Source of the DNA: Sinanaerobacter chloroacetimidivorans
GTDB taxonomy: Bacteria > Bacillota > Clostridia > Peptostreptococcales > Anaerovoracaceae
DNA: 64,000 bases
Reading direction: 5' to 3'
NCBI RefSeq assembly: GCF_018128545.1
Contig: NZ_JAGSND010000007.1
Location: forward strand, 161,015 to 225,014
Shown here: in pieces, positions 53,131 to 61,988 of the stretch
Position numbering within the stretch: position 1 is the stretch's first letter
Layout: each line of letters starts with the position of its first letter
Made by a program: the position numbers and the translations under genes
The notes under the pieces: generated by a model
What the model was told of the DNA's origin: nothing
Seen by the model: only the letters and a program-made list of their open reading frames with translations
Database searches by the model: none

Positions 53131-54135
53131 TTATTTTTTTCTGGCGTTCTTGCGCATGTCGATAATTACCGCACCGACGATAATCAGACCCTTGATGACG
53201 TTAGACATATTATCGTCTACGCTTAAAAGAACGAGACCGTTATTGATTACGCCTAGAACCAGAATACCTGCAAGGACACCGCTGACACGGCATACACCGC
53301 CTGTATGAGAAGTACCGCCGATTGTAGCAGCAGCAATGGCATCCAGTTCATAGTTCAGACCGTATGTAGACGGATCTGCAGAACCGGTACGTGCTGCAAG
53401 AAGCACGCCGCCTATTGCTGCGCAGACAGCGCTCCATATATATACTTTGATCAAATTCCTTTCGACATTGATACCGGCAACACGCGCGGCATGATCATTG
53501 CCGCCGATGGCAAATATATTCTTGCCGAATCGAGTCTGTGTCAGCAAGAAGCCTGAAATTGCAAAGACAATCAGGAATATAATAACAATTGAAGGAATGA
53601 CACCGAATAACTTGCCCTTTGCAAAGATTCGAAAATCATCGGATAAATTTGATACCGGCTGAGTCGAATACATTTTAGCCAGTGCACGGCAAATCAATTG
53701 AGTACCCAGGGTTGCGATAAACGGAGGTATTTTCGTATAAGCGATAATGGCACCGACAATTGCACCGATAGCTGCACCAATGGCAATGCCCACAAGAGCA
53801 GCAGCCCAGCCCGGAAGTGCCGCCAATTCCGGAAATAATTTGTTTGCCGCACCAATCGGTTGAACAAGGGATGCGGTAATAACAGAAACAAGTGCAACAA
53901 TGGAGCCGGCTCCCAAATCGATACCTTTGGACAAAATGGTCCACATGATACCGAAAGCGATTATTCCTTTAATTGATTCACCTTCCAGCATCGTTCTCAA
54001 GTTGTTGGTTGACAGAAACACAGGACTGACTATCTGTAAGCCAACAACCATAATAACCAAAACGAGCCAAATAGAATTCTGTGAAATAAATTTTTTAACA
54101 TCAAAATTTCTTTTGATTGCTAGTGTATTACTCAT
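53131..54135 (-). CDS. Sugar/inositol ABC transporter permease (RbsC type)
   Basis: A 334-residue permease of the ribose/galactose/inositol class with about ten hydrophobic segments. FGIMWTILSKGIDLGAGSIVALVSVITASL, AIAAATIGGTSHTGGVCRVSGVLAGILVLGVINNGLVLL and the late LIIVGAVIIDMRK are typical. It follows the ATPase gene by 20 bases and is the last gene of the minus-strand operon. Location in an inositol cluster suggests a cyclitol substrate. Confidence 0.9.
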   Translation of the reverse strand: MSNTLAIKRNFDVKKFISQNSIWLVLVIMVVGLQIVSPVFLSTNNLRTMLEGESIKGIIAFGIMWTILSKGIDLGAGSIVALVSVITASLVQPIGAANKLFPELAALPGWAAALVGIAIGAAIGAIVGAIIAYTKIPPFIATLGTQLICRALAKMYSTQPVSNLSDDFRIFAKGKLFGVIPSIVIIFLIVFAISGFLLTQTRFGKNIFAIGGNDHAARVAGINVERNLIKVYIWSAVCAAIGGVLLAARTGSADPSTYGLNYELDAIAAATIGGTSHTGGVCRVSGVLAGILVLGVINNGLVLLSVDDNMSNVIKGLIIVGAVIIDMRKNARKK

Positions 54136-54155
54136 GGTAAGCTCTCCTTTACACG

Positions 54156-55655
54156 TTACTCACTCTGCGGCGCTGCTTCGCCGGTTGCGTATTTCATTAT
54201 TATCTCTGATGTTGCGTCTTTTCGGTCAATGATACCGGTCATGGTGCCTTCATGCATCACCAGCACGCGATCCGCCATTCCCAGTACTTCCGGCAACTCG
54301 GAGGAGATCATGATAATTGCTTTTCCTTCTCCTGCAAGTTTGGTAATCAGAGAGTGTATTTCAGCCTTAGCACCGACGTCAATGCCTCGGGTAGGTTCGT
54401 CGACAATCAAAATATCCGGATCTGTCAGAAGCCAGCGTCCTACCAATGTCTTTTGCTGGTTGCCGCCGGAAAGATTTGCAATCGGCGTATCGAGATCGGG
54501 GGTTTTAACGTTCAGTTTGTTTACAAAATCATGTGCGTCAGCACGGATTTTTGAATGCTTCAGCGGAAAGCCATATTTTTTCAAATTAGCAAGTACAGTA
54601 TTTTCAGCTACGCTGAGCAGGCTAACGATACCATTTCCTCGTCTGTCCTCGGTCAGCAAACCGATTTTATTGGAAATGGCGTCTTCGGGACACTTGATGT
54701 TAAGCTCTTTGCTTTCTTTGTAGATTTTACCGGCGGTACGTGTGCGCATGCCAAAAATTGTTTCGACAATTTCGGTACGTCCGGCACCAACCAGTCCTGC
54801 AAAACCAAGAATTTCTCCGCGCCTTAGCTCAAACGACACATTTTGGAACGCACGCCCCGAGCTTAACCCCTCTACCTTCAGGACGGTTTCACCGATGGGG
54901 CACTCGACTTTAGGAAACATTTTATCCATGGTACGTCCAACCATGAGCGTAATTAATTTGTCAATGTCCAAGTTTTCTGCCCGGTCACTGGCAATATATT
55001 CACCGTCACGATAAACTGTAATCTCATCACTGATTCGGAATATTTCATCCATTTTGTGAGATATATAAATAATCGCTACATTTTTGGATTTTAAATCCTC
55101 AATAATATGAAAAAGATGCTCTACCTCTGACTCTGTCAAGGCTGAAGTAGGTTCATCCATAATGACAACGGAAGAGTTAAACGATATTGCCTTTGCAATC
55201 TCGACCATTTGCATCTTAGCTACAGTTAAGTTGCCCATCTTTTCATCCGGATCCAGATCAAGATTTAATCTTTTAAAAAGCTCTAAGCAATCCTGGCGCA
55301 TTTTTTTATAATCAACTATGATTCCTTTGCGTGGCTCACGTCCCATCCAGACATTTTCGCACACACTTCTTTCAAGAACCGGATTGAGTTCCTGATGGAT
55401 CATGGAAATTCCCATTTTCATCGCGCTGAGAGTATTGGAAAAGGAAACCTCTTGTCCCTTATAAATTATTTTTCCTGAGGTTGGTTTATAGATACCGATT
55501 AAGCATTTCATCAATGTGGATTTTCCGGCACCGTTCTCTCCCATGAGCGCATGTACCGTACCTGGGCGTACTTTTAACTGAACGCCCTTTAATGCTTTTA
55601 CACCGGGAAATTCTTTAACGATATCATGCATTTCAAGAATGTATTCTTCGCTCAC
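54156..55655 (-). CDS. Sugar/inositol ABC transporter ATPase (RbsA/MglA type)
   Basis: A tandem ABC ATPase of 499 residues with two nucleotide-binding domains. The first has GENGAGKSTLMKCLIG and a Walker B VVIMDEPTSAL; the second has GLVGAGRTEIVETIFG in place of a full Walker A, LSGGNQQKTLVGRWL and ILIVDEPTRGIDVG. This is the standard layout of RbsA-type proteins. It lies between the binding protein gene, from which a stable hairpin separates it, and the permease. Confidence 0.93.
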   Translation of the reverse strand: MSEEYILEMHDIVKEFPGVKALKGVQLKVRPGTVHALMGENGAGKSTLMKCLIGIYKPTSGKIIYKGQEVSFSNTLSAMKMGISMIHQELNPVLERSVCENVWMGREPRKGIIVDYKKMRQDCLELFKRLNLDLDPDEKMGNLTVAKMQMVEIAKAISFNSSVVIMDEPTSALTESEVEHLFHIIEDLKSKNVAIIYISHKMDEIFRISDEITVYRDGEYIASDRAENLDIDKLITLMVGRTMDKMFPKVECPIGETVLKVEGLSSGRAFQNVSFELRRGEILGFAGLVGAGRTEIVETIFGMRTRTAGKIYKESKELNIKCPEDAISNKIGLLTEDRRGNGIVSLLSVAENTVLANLKKYGFPLKHSKIRADAHDFVNKLNVKTPDLDTPIANLSGGNQQKTLVGRWLLTDPDILIVDEPTRGIDVGAKAEIHSLITKLAGEGKAIIMISSELPEVLGMADRVLVMHEGTMTGIIDRKDATSEIIMKYATGEAAPQSE

Positions 55656-55726
55656 TGATAATCACTCCTACTAAGGTATATGGACCGGAGGTCCACCGCA
55701 AAATATAACACTGCTTTTTAGCACAC

Positions 55727-55759
55727 GGCGGTGCATTGCCAGCCGACAAATGCACCGCC
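55727..55759 (-). promoter_or_regulatory. Stem-loop between binding protein and ATPase genes
   Basis: GGCGGTGCATT pairs with AATGCACCGCC in the 137-base gap. On the minus strand no T run follows, so it more likely protects or partially attenuates the mRNA, raising binding protein output over the membrane subunits. On the plus strand it would resemble a terminator. Confidence 0.6.
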
Positions 55760-55792
55760 ACTTTTTTCAGTCTAATCTATTATTATTATTAT

Positions 55793-56815
55793 TTACCTGT
55801 TTAGATAGTCTGCTACATTGTCAGCTGTTACAGGTTCAAAGGGAACCCATTCAATGTTCGGATTGGCGGTATCCAGCTGATAATCGATGCCCTCGTTAAT
55901 AGGTTTACCTTCAATCAGGTTAATTGCTGCCAGTATCGCACCTGTTCCTTGTCCTTTCGGATCCTGGAATACGGACATGGCCAGTTTGCCGGATTGTATT
56001 GCAGCACATGCGTCAGCCGTTGCGTCAATACCAACAATTGGAATTGTAGAAGGATCTATGTTCTGCTGTTCCAGAGCTTCGATTGCGCCAAGTGCCATTG
56101 CATCATTGTTTGCGATAATACAGTCAAACTTGGTGCCGGTGCTGAGTAACGGCCCGATTTGGTTCATTGCTTTCGCACGGTCATAGTCGCATGCCAGCGG
56201 AGCGGAAGCTTCAACTGCAGTAATTCCATTGTCTTTCAGCGCTTGAAGTACGGACTTGGTACGGTTTGTTGTAGAAACCTGACCCAAAATACCGTTAAGC
56301 AAGATGTATTTGATTTCCGTCTTGCCTTGTGCCTTAAAGTGCTCTGCAAGCCATTCGCCCTGGAATTTTCCCGAAGTCATTTCATCAGAGCCTACATAAA
56401 CTACATTTTCGTTGAGAATGCTGGTGTCTGCAGGCGGACGATTTACGAACACAACTTTCATATCACCTGCTGCCTCAACGATATCTTTAGCGGTATTGGG
56501 ATCGACAAGATTTACAATAATCGCCTTTTCACCGTTGTTACGGGCTGTTTCTACGAATTGAATCTGCTTGTTTGCATCGGACTGAGAATCCAAAGAGTTT
56601 AAACTATAGCCCATTTCTGATGCAGCTGCTTTTGCTGCAGCGTCTAATGTACTCAGCCATTCGTCACGCTGTGACATGACGATTGTTAGTTTCTTTCCTT
56701 CGGAAGAACCTTTGTCAGAATTACCATTTGCACTATCACCGCCGCCGCAGCCTCCCAGCATAGTTACAGCCAGTATACCTGCGAGTGCTAAGGCCATGAT
56801 TCGTTTTGATTTCAT
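55793..56815 (-). CDS. Sugar/inositol ABC transporter substrate-binding lipoprotein (RbsB type)
   Basis: A 340-residue lipoprotein with signal LALAGILAVTMLGGCGGG (lipobox LGGC) and a periplasmic-binding-protein fold of the RbsB class (LTIVMSQRDEWLSTLDAAAKAAASEMGY, VVFVNRPPADT, CIIANNDAMALGAIEALEQ, VGIDATADACAAIQSGKLAMSVFQDP). It is first in the minus-strand transporter operon. The ligand is likely inositol or a related cyclitol because of the flanking iol genes. Confidence 0.92.
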   Translation of the reverse strand: MKSKRIMALALAGILAVTMLGGCGGGDSANGNSDKGSSEGKKLTIVMSQRDEWLSTLDAAAKAAASEMGYSLNSLDSQSDANKQIQFVETARNNGEKAIIVNLVDPNTAKDIVEAAGDMKVVFVNRPPADTSILNENVVYVGSDEMTSGKFQGEWLAEHFKAQGKTEIKYILLNGILGQVSTTNRTKSVLQALKDNGITAVEASAPLACDYDRAKAMNQIGPLLSTGTKFDCIIANNDAMALGAIEALEQQNIDPSTIPIVGIDATADACAAIQSGKLAMSVFQDPKGQGTGAILAAINLIEGKPINEGIDYQLDTANPNIEWVPFEPVTADNVADYLNR

Positions 56816-57235
56816 GTGTATCTCTCCTTTACTCCACTTTTTATTTGCGTGCTACGCACACTAGTAGTATTATCGTTATGCCATTGCTTTTGCGTTCTCG
56901 AGCACAAGCTTAGCATGGACATAGAATATCACGTCAATTTAACGAAATCAACATAATTTTTTTTTTATTTCTATTTTTTCATGTGTGCAATGCACAAAGC
57001 TTTAAATTGCAACATTTATTAGTATATTTCTATCTATATATCGTTAATTTTTTGGCAAAAATATGTAGATAGGGAAAAATGATGTATGATAAAATGTGTG
57101 CATTGTTGAATATTCAGTTGATTTATCAAATTTTATATGTTAATTTATTGTAAATGTACATGATATGTATTTATGTATTATTTGGAAATAGGACATATCT
57201 AATTCCATAAATTATTAGAAAAACGGAGTCAAATA
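56816..57235. promoter_or_regulatory. Divergent control region of the ABC operon and lacI-type gene
   Basis: This 420-base gap has no gene. It holds three palindromic, LacI-style sites: TTGCGTGCTACGCACAC (56845-56861), TTGCGTTCTCGAGCACAAG (56890-56908) and TGTGCAATGCACA (56984-56996). The right half is very A+T-rich, as expected for the promoter of the regulator gene. The first two sites lie where they could block the transporter promoter. Confidence 0.6.
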
Positions 57236-58261
57236 ATGGGTGTAACATTAAAACAAATCGCTGAAATCGCCGGTGTATCAAGAGGTACTGTTGACCGCGC
57301 CTTACATGGACGCGGCAGAGTGAATCCGGAGACTGCCAAACTAATTCTAAATATTGCCAATGAATTGGGATATCGTCCGAATCGCATGGGCCGAGCACTT
57401 GCTTTAACACGGAAATCGATACATATCGGTGTTATTGTTCAGTCATACGGAACACCTTTTATGAATCTGGTTATCGAGGGGATTCAAAAAGCTTCTGCAG
57501 AGCTTCACGACGTTGGTGCGGTAATTCTGACAGAATTCTTGGAATCGGTGAATCCGCAGAATACGATTGCGGCAATGGACCGTCTCATCGATAAGGGTGC
57601 GCAAGCTCTTGCATTGACTGCAGTTGACGATGATAACCTTCGGGAACATATCAATTTTCTATCTGAAGATAAGAACATCCCGATTATCACCTTCAATTCA
57701 GATATTTTGGGTACAAAAAGGCTGTGTTATGTTGGTCAGAATTCTTTTCAAAGCGGGCAGACTTGTGCTTATCTGATGTCTCTTGCTCTGCGCGGTACCG
57801 GCAAGGTGTTTCCGCTCACCGGACATCTAACCAATGTTTCCCATCAGCAGCGATTTCTTGGCTTCTCCAATGTATGCGAACAGAACTCAGGGATAGAGCT
57901 GCTTCCTTTACAGTGTTGCTTTGATCAAGATCATTATGCCTATGAACTGACGATGCATGCCTTACAGGAGTATCCTGATCTATCAGGCATCTTTGTTACC
58001 GCAAACGGGCAAAGCGGTGCATGTCAGGCTCTTATTGACGCTAAGAAAAAGTCACAAATTTGTCTGATTGCTTACGATCTTACACCGCAAAACTGTAAAC
58101 TTCTGCAGGACGGTCATATTGACATCTTAATCGGACAAGGTGCGTTACTCCAGGGGTATCAGCCGCCGATACTGCTATATAATTATTTGATAAACGGAAC
58201 AAAGCTTGAGCAGGAATTCCTGTACACTGATATTGTGATTAAAACAAAGTATAATTTGTAA
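57236..58261 (+). CDS. LacI-family transcriptional regulator
   Basis: The helix-turn-helix (about 3-55: TLKQIAEIAGVSRGTVDRALHGRGRVNPETAKLILNIANELGYRPN) is followed by a periplasmic-binding-protein-like effector domain (IGVIVQSYGTPFMNLVIEGIQKAS, DGHIDILIGQGALLQGYQPPILLY). Length is 341 residues. CGGAG precedes ATG 57236. It sits between the ABC operon and iolG. Palindromes near both (56845-56996; 58352-58371; 58528-58547) are its probable operators. Confidence 0.92.
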   Translation: MGVTLKQIAEIAGVSRGTVDRALHGRGRVNPETAKLILNIANELGYRPNRMGRALALTRKSIHIGVIVQSYGTPFMNLVIEGIQKASAELHDVGAVILTEFLESVNPQNTIAAMDRLIDKGAQALALTAVDDDNLREHINFLSEDKNIPIITFNSDILGTKRLCYVGQNSFQSGQTCAYLMSLALRGTGKVFPLTGHLTNVSHQQRFLGFSNVCEQNSGIELLPLQCCFDQDHYAYELTMHALQEYPDLSGIFVTANGQSGACQALIDAKKKSQICLIAYDLTPQNCKLLQDGHIDILIGQGALLQGYQPPILLYNYLINGTKLEQEFLYTDIVIKTKYNL

Positions 58262-58280
58262 GCAATTTCCTTTCTGAACA

Positions 58281-58310
58281 AACCCGTTAATTAGTTTTAA
58301 CGGGTTTTTC
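58281..58310 (+). terminator. Terminator of the lacI-type gene
   Basis: AACCCGTTAA and TTAACGGGTT form a hairpin with a T tail 20 bases after the stop codon. Confidence 0.88.
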
Positions 58311-58351
58311 ATTAATAAAAATAGAATTTTAAAATTGGCAAAAAAAAATAT

Positions 58352-58380
58352 TTGCGTTCACGAGAACACAATACTATAAT
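58352..58380 (+). promoter_or_regulatory. Promoter overlapped by a LacI-type operator (iolG operon, site 1)
   Basis: TTGCGT (58352-58357) and TATAAT (58375-58380) are 17 bases apart. The near-perfect 18-base palindrome TGCGTTCACGAGAACACA covers the -35 box and spacer, so a bound repressor would exclude RNA polymerase. The central CG is typical of LacI-family operators. Confidence 0.75.
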
Positions 58381-58527
58381 GAAATCCAAAGAACGCATAA
58401 GAATGATTCTATGAAAGAAACATATCAGAGAACTAATTAGAGAACTATTTTACTAAAATTTACTTAATTAATGTGGTTTTTTTAGGGTGAATGCAATTGA
58501 AACTGCACTCACCTTTAAAAAGATCTT

Positions 58528-58558
58528 ATGCGTTCACGAGAACTCAACTTTTTATAAC
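58528..58558 (+). promoter_or_regulatory. Second LacI-type operator with promoter-like spacing (site 2)
   Basis: TGCGTTCACGAGAACTCA repeats site 1 with one change, 176 bases downstream and 57 bases before iolG. TATAAC (58553-58558) lies at nearly the same distance as the -10 box of site 1, so this is a second promoter or an auxiliary operator. The rest of 58262-58603 holds the terminator and no gene. Confidence 0.65.
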
Positions 58559-58603
58559 ACTCAACAAAATATCGTAAAAAACATGTATAGGAGGACGATC
58601 TTA

Positions 58604-59614
58604 ATGTTAAAAGTAGGTGTAATCGGATGCGGCGCCATCGGTCGTGAGCATATCAAGAGACTTTCAGGAAAACTTCAGGGTTCTATGGTTACAGCAGTCT
58701 GCGATATGTATGAAAATAGTGCCAAAGAAGCGGCCGCTTTGGTTTCTGGCAGCGAAGTAAAAATTTATACTGACGTTCAAGCGATTGTAAACGATCCAAA
58801 TGTCGATGCTTTGGTCGTTACCTCGCCGGGATTTGCACATAAAGAACCGGTTTTGGCCGCTGTCAAGGCAGGAAAGCCCGTATTCTGCGAAAAGCCGCTG
58901 TGTACCACTGCTGCAGATTGTAAGGAAATTGTAGAAGCGGAAATAGTAGGCGGCAAGCATCTGGTTCAAGTAGGCTTCATGCGCCGCTATGACAAGGGTT
59001 ACAATCAAGTCAAAGATCTTCTTGATTCCGGTGAATTTGGCAAGCCTCTTGTGGTCAAGTGCACCCACCGTGCTATTGAAGTAGACAGTTCCTATTCGAC
59101 CGAAATGGCGGTTACCGACACGGCGATCCACGAAATCGACTGCCTGCACTGGCTGCTTGATGATGATTGGGAATCCGTTCAGGTCATCATGGGTGCAAAT
59201 ACTAAGTTTGCACATCCTGCCCTGCGTGATCCTCAGGTCATGATCATGCAGAGTAAAAAAGGCGTTACAGTAGTACTGGAAGTATTTGTTAACTGCAAAT
59301 TCGGCTATGACATTAATTGCGAAGTAGTTTGTGAAGATGGTGTTATTCATATGCCTGCTCCATCCTTCCCGACCGTTCGCAAGGCAGGCAAATTATCAAC
59401 CGATATCGAAACCAACTGGATCAATCGTTTTATTGATTCCTATGACATCGAGCTGCAGGATTGGATCGATCATGCTGTCAAGTTTGAGGTAGCAGGGCCG
59501 AACGCTTGGGACGGCTACATTGCAGAGGTTACTGCGGATGCACTGGTAGAAGCACAGGCCTCCGGAAAAATCGAAAAGATTGAATTAGGTGAAACACCTG
59601 CTTTCTATAAATAA
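58604..59614 (+). CDS. iolG: Inositol 2-dehydrogenase
   Basis: IolG oxidises myo-inositol (and D-chiro-inositol) to the 2-keto form with NAD+. The 336-residue protein closely follows the Bacillus-type enzyme: KVGVIGCGAIGREHIKRLSGKL, FCEKPLCTT, LVQVGFMRRYDKGYNQVKDLLDSGEFGKPL, DTAIHEIDCLHWLLDDDWESVQVI and the closing WDGYIAEVTADA. AGGAGG is nine bases before ATG 58604; the frame from 58487 crosses operator site 2 and is not a plausible start. It is the first gene of the LacI-controlled operon. Confidence 0.95.
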   Translation: MLKVGVIGCGAIGREHIKRLSGKLQGSMVTAVCDMYENSAKEAAALVSGSEVKIYTDVQAIVNDPNVDALVVTSPGFAHKEPVLAAVKAGKPVFCEKPLCTTAADCKEIVEAEIVGGKHLVQVGFMRRYDKGYNQVKDLLDSGEFGKPLVVKCTHRAIEVDSSYSTEMAVTDTAIHEIDCLHWLLDDDWESVQVIMGANTKFAHPALRDPQVMIMQSKKGVTVVLEVFVNCKFGYDINCEVVCEDGVIHMPAPSFPTVRKAGKLSTDIETNWINRFIDSYDIELQDWIDHAVKFEVAGPNAWDGYIAEVTADALVEAQASGKIEKIELGETPAFYK

Positions 59615-59631
59615 TAAATATAATAAATACG

Positions 59632-59804
59632 ACGAAAATCTACAACGTAAAGATTTGCCTTTTTGCCCAAGCTTGCTTGGTTAGGCAAAACGGACAGAAG
59701 CTCAAGCGAAGCTTGTGCCGGAGTTCCTGAAAGGAACGTTGTGATTTTCCAGCATAAATTCTGCCATGCGACACTAAAGCGTCGGGCAGAATGTTAAAAA
59801 GGAG
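59632..59804 (+). repeat. Composite intergenic repeat with REP-like copy R4
   Basis: The outer hairpin arms (GAAAATCTACAACG near 59635 and CGTTGTGATTTTC near 59738) enclose the REP-like core at 59655-59741, whose closing hairpin is GTTCCT-gaa-AGGAAC. A second module follows, ATTCTGCC pairing with GGGCAGAAT, then GTTAAAAAGGAG, which supplies the ribosome site of iolI. Confidence 0.65.
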
Positions 59805-59811
59805 TATTTTC

Positions 59812-60678
59812 ATGAAAATTGGTTTTAACGAAGGCTGCAACCGTTTTTGCAAGGACCATTCAGTCCTAAAGGATTTAGAGCTGTGTGAAAAGTATGGCTT
59901 TGATTACATTGATATTCAGTCAGAATGCCTCAACCGAGACCTTGCCGCCGGCAAGTATACCCTTGAGGATTTGAGTGCATGGTTCAAAGATCCCAGCCAT
60001 AAGCTTAAGATGTTGTCCTATAACGCACTGATCTTTTTCAACATGAAGCAGACACAGGAGGAAAAGGATGCTGTAATGGCAGAGCTTGACGAGATTATCT
60101 ATCGCTGCAATATGCTCGACTGTAAAATGATTGTGGTTGTACCGTCCATGGACCTGCCCGTTCATGCAACGCTGGACGACATCAAAGAAGATGCTGTTGC
60201 AGTGCTGAAAGATATGGTTAAAAAAGTAGAACCGCACGGCATCAAACTGTCCCTCGAATTTTGCGGTGTGCCAACTATGTCAATCAACCGTTTTGAAGAC
60301 GCTTATGCAATCGCACAGGCAGTTGATCATCCGCTGGTCGGCATCACGCTGGATCAGTATCATTTCCATGCGATGGCCTCTAGTTTTGAATTCCTGGAAA
60401 AAACCGACGGGAAAAAGATCTTTGTCTGGCATCTTAACGGCATGGAGAATATGCCATGCGGCGCTGCTTACAATAACGACGAGAAGCGACTGTGGCCAGA
60501 GGAGCCGGGTGACTGTCTGGATCACAAGCGTTATGCAGATATCTTGAAAAAAATCGGTTTTGAGGGTGATGTTTGCACAATCGAAGTATTCCGTCCCGCT
60601 TACTACGAACTTTCGCAGGAAGAAAACGTAAAGACGGCCGCTGAAGTTACCCGCCAGCACATAGCTAAATATTGTTAA
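59812..60678 (+). CDS. iolI: 2-keto-myo-inositol isomerase
   Basis: IolI converts 2-keto-myo-inositol to 1-keto-D-chiro-inositol. The 288-residue TIM barrel matches the family along its length: IGFNEGCNRFCKDHSVLKDLELCEKYGFDYIDIQ, NALIFFNMKQTQEEKD, LSLEFCGVPTMSINRFEDAY, GITLDQYHFHAMASS and VCTIEVFRPAYYELSQEE, with the metal ligands Glu, Asp, His and Glu. AAGGAG before ATG 59812 lies in the repeat module. The gene suggests that D-chiro-inositol is handled here too. Confidence 0.92.
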   Translation: MKIGFNEGCNRFCKDHSVLKDLELCEKYGFDYIDIQSECLNRDLAAGKYTLEDLSAWFKDPSHKLKMLSYNALIFFNMKQTQEEKDAVMAELDEIIYRCNMLDCKMIVVVPSMDLPVHATLDDIKEDAVAVLKDMVKKVEPHGIKLSLEFCGVPTMSINRFEDAYAIAQAVDHPLVGITLDQYHFHAMASSFEFLEKTDGKKIFVWHLNGMENMPCGAAYNNDEKRLWPEEPGDCLDHKRYADILKKIGFEGDVCTIEVFRPAYYELSQEENVKTAAEVTRQHIAKYC

Positions 60679-60704
60679 GTTGTTTTAGGTAAAAAATATT
60701 TCTT

Positions 60705-60894
60705 ATAAAAGACGATGAAAATCTACGAATTATAGATTCGTGATTTTCCAGCCTAAATTCTGTCAGCGGTTCTAACGACCGTAAACGGACTCCGACTCGC
60801 TTCGCTCGTGCTGTCTGTTTTGCCAGCCAAGCAAGCTTGGGGCAAAAAGGCAAGCTAGGGGCAAAAAGGCAAAGAACTGGACAGAATGTTAGAA
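60705..60894. repeat. Composite intergenic repeat with reversed REP-like copy R5
   Basis: An empty outer hairpin (GAAAATCTACGAAT with ATTCGTGATTTTC) is followed by ATTCTGTC (about 60757), and GACAGAAT lies at 60880-60887. Between these arms sits the REP-like core in reverse (60788-60852; closing hairpin CCGT-tta-ACGG) plus a partial second end (60850-60872). The module ends CTGGACAGAATGTTAG just before the iolH-like gene's ribosome site. Confidence 0.65.
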
Positions 60895-60910
60895 AAGAAA
60901 GGAGCATCCT

Positions 60911-61831
60911 ATGAAAATTGCATTTGACGTAGATGTGCTTGCAAAGCAAATGAGTATCAATGACATGGTGCATCAGGTGGCGGATTGGGGATATAAGTAT
61001 ATTGAGCAATCACCCCATCCTCGCATCAATCCATTTTATAAGCATCCGCTGTTCTCTAAGGAATGTGAAGCGGAATACCGGAAAGCTCTGAAGGAAACCG
61101 GCGTAGAGATATCCTCGTTCATCGTGGTTTACCGTTGGTCAGGCCCTACAGAGGAACAGCGTCAGCACGCCGTTAAAAATTGGCGTAAGATCGTGGAGAT
61201 CGCGGTCAATATGGGAGTTTCGGTTATCAATACCGAGCTGTCGGGAGACCCGAACCAGCAGGAAATTTGTAACGGCATGTGGTTTAAATCTATGGAAGAG
61301 CTTCTCCCGCTTTTTGAAAAAGAGGGAATCCGTGTTGAAATTCAGTCCCATCCCTATGACTTCTGCGAGCTGAACAACGAGACCTGTGATATGGTAAAAT
61401 CTTTCCGCTCGAAGAACTTAGGCTATGTGTACTCTGCCCCTCATGGTTTCTTCTATGATCAGGGCAAGGGTGACGTTCGTTCTATGCTGAAATATGCCGG
61501 TGAGGATCTGACACACGTCTTGTTTGCCGATACTTTCAATCAAACGTTAGATTGCCGCTATATTGCCAATCCGCCATGGCTCAACAGCCAAGGGAAAGCG
61601 GATATCACAATCCATCAGCATTTGGCCATGGGTGAGGGCGACGTGGACTTTCCGGGAATCTTTGAAACGCTGCGTGAAATGGACTTTGTAAACAAGCAGC
61701 TTAAGCCGGATGCATCGAAGGTAGGCGGTGATAACATCGCTTGTGTATCGATGTTCGGATTCCCTGAAAAGATGGCGGTTCAGGCCGTAGAGGCAAGGGA
61801 ACGCATTGAGAAGGAACTGTTAGGAAGATAA
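60911..61831 (+). CDS. Sugar phosphate isomerase/epimerase family protein, IolH-like
   Basis: A 306-residue TIM-barrel protein of the AP endonuclease family 2/xylose isomerase-like group: MKIAFDVDVLAKQMSINDMVHQVADWGYKYIEQSPHPRINP, VEIQSHPYDF, HVLFADTFNQ and GEGDVDFPGIFETL. Proteins of this type (IolH) occur in many iol clusters; their reaction is not settled. AAAGGAG precedes the ATG. Confidence 0.8.
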   Translation: MKIAFDVDVLAKQMSINDMVHQVADWGYKYIEQSPHPRINPFYKHPLFSKECEAEYRKALKETGVEISSFIVVYRWSGPTEEQRQHAVKNWRKIVEIAVNMGVSVINTELSGDPNQQEICNGMWFKSMEELLPLFEKEGIRVEIQSHPYDFCELNNETCDMVKSFRSKNLGYVYSAPHGFFYDQGKGDVRSMLKYAGEDLTHVLFADTFNQTLDCRYIANPPWLNSQGKADITIHQHLAMGEGDVDFPGIFETLREMDFVNKQLKPDASKVGGDNIACVSMFGFPEKMAVQAVEARERIEKELLGR

Positions 61832-61900
61832 ACGATCACTAACGATCTCCTCATCATTAGTGACTATTCATTGATAGATTGATTTATTAATTAATCCGAT

Positions 61901-61943
61901 GAGAGAAGGGCTGTGGCAGTAAGAATGTCACAGCCCGCTCTCT
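61901..61943 (+). terminator. Stem-loop after the IolH-like gene
   Basis: GAGAG-aa-GGGCTGTG pairs with CACAGCCC-g-CTCTC. No clear T run follows, so read-through to the transaldolase gene is likely. A second small hairpin (TCACTAACGAT/ATCATTAGTGA) lies just upstream. Confidence 0.55.
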
Positions 61944-61988
61944 ATTGCAAAGAACTAGAAAAAGTAAACAATTCCAGGAGGTATTAAC

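Noticed and set aside
58487..58603. N-terminal extension of iolG from the upstream ATG
   Set aside because: The extension would translate the second LacI-type operator and lacks similarity to IolG; ATG 58604 has a strong AGGAGG site.
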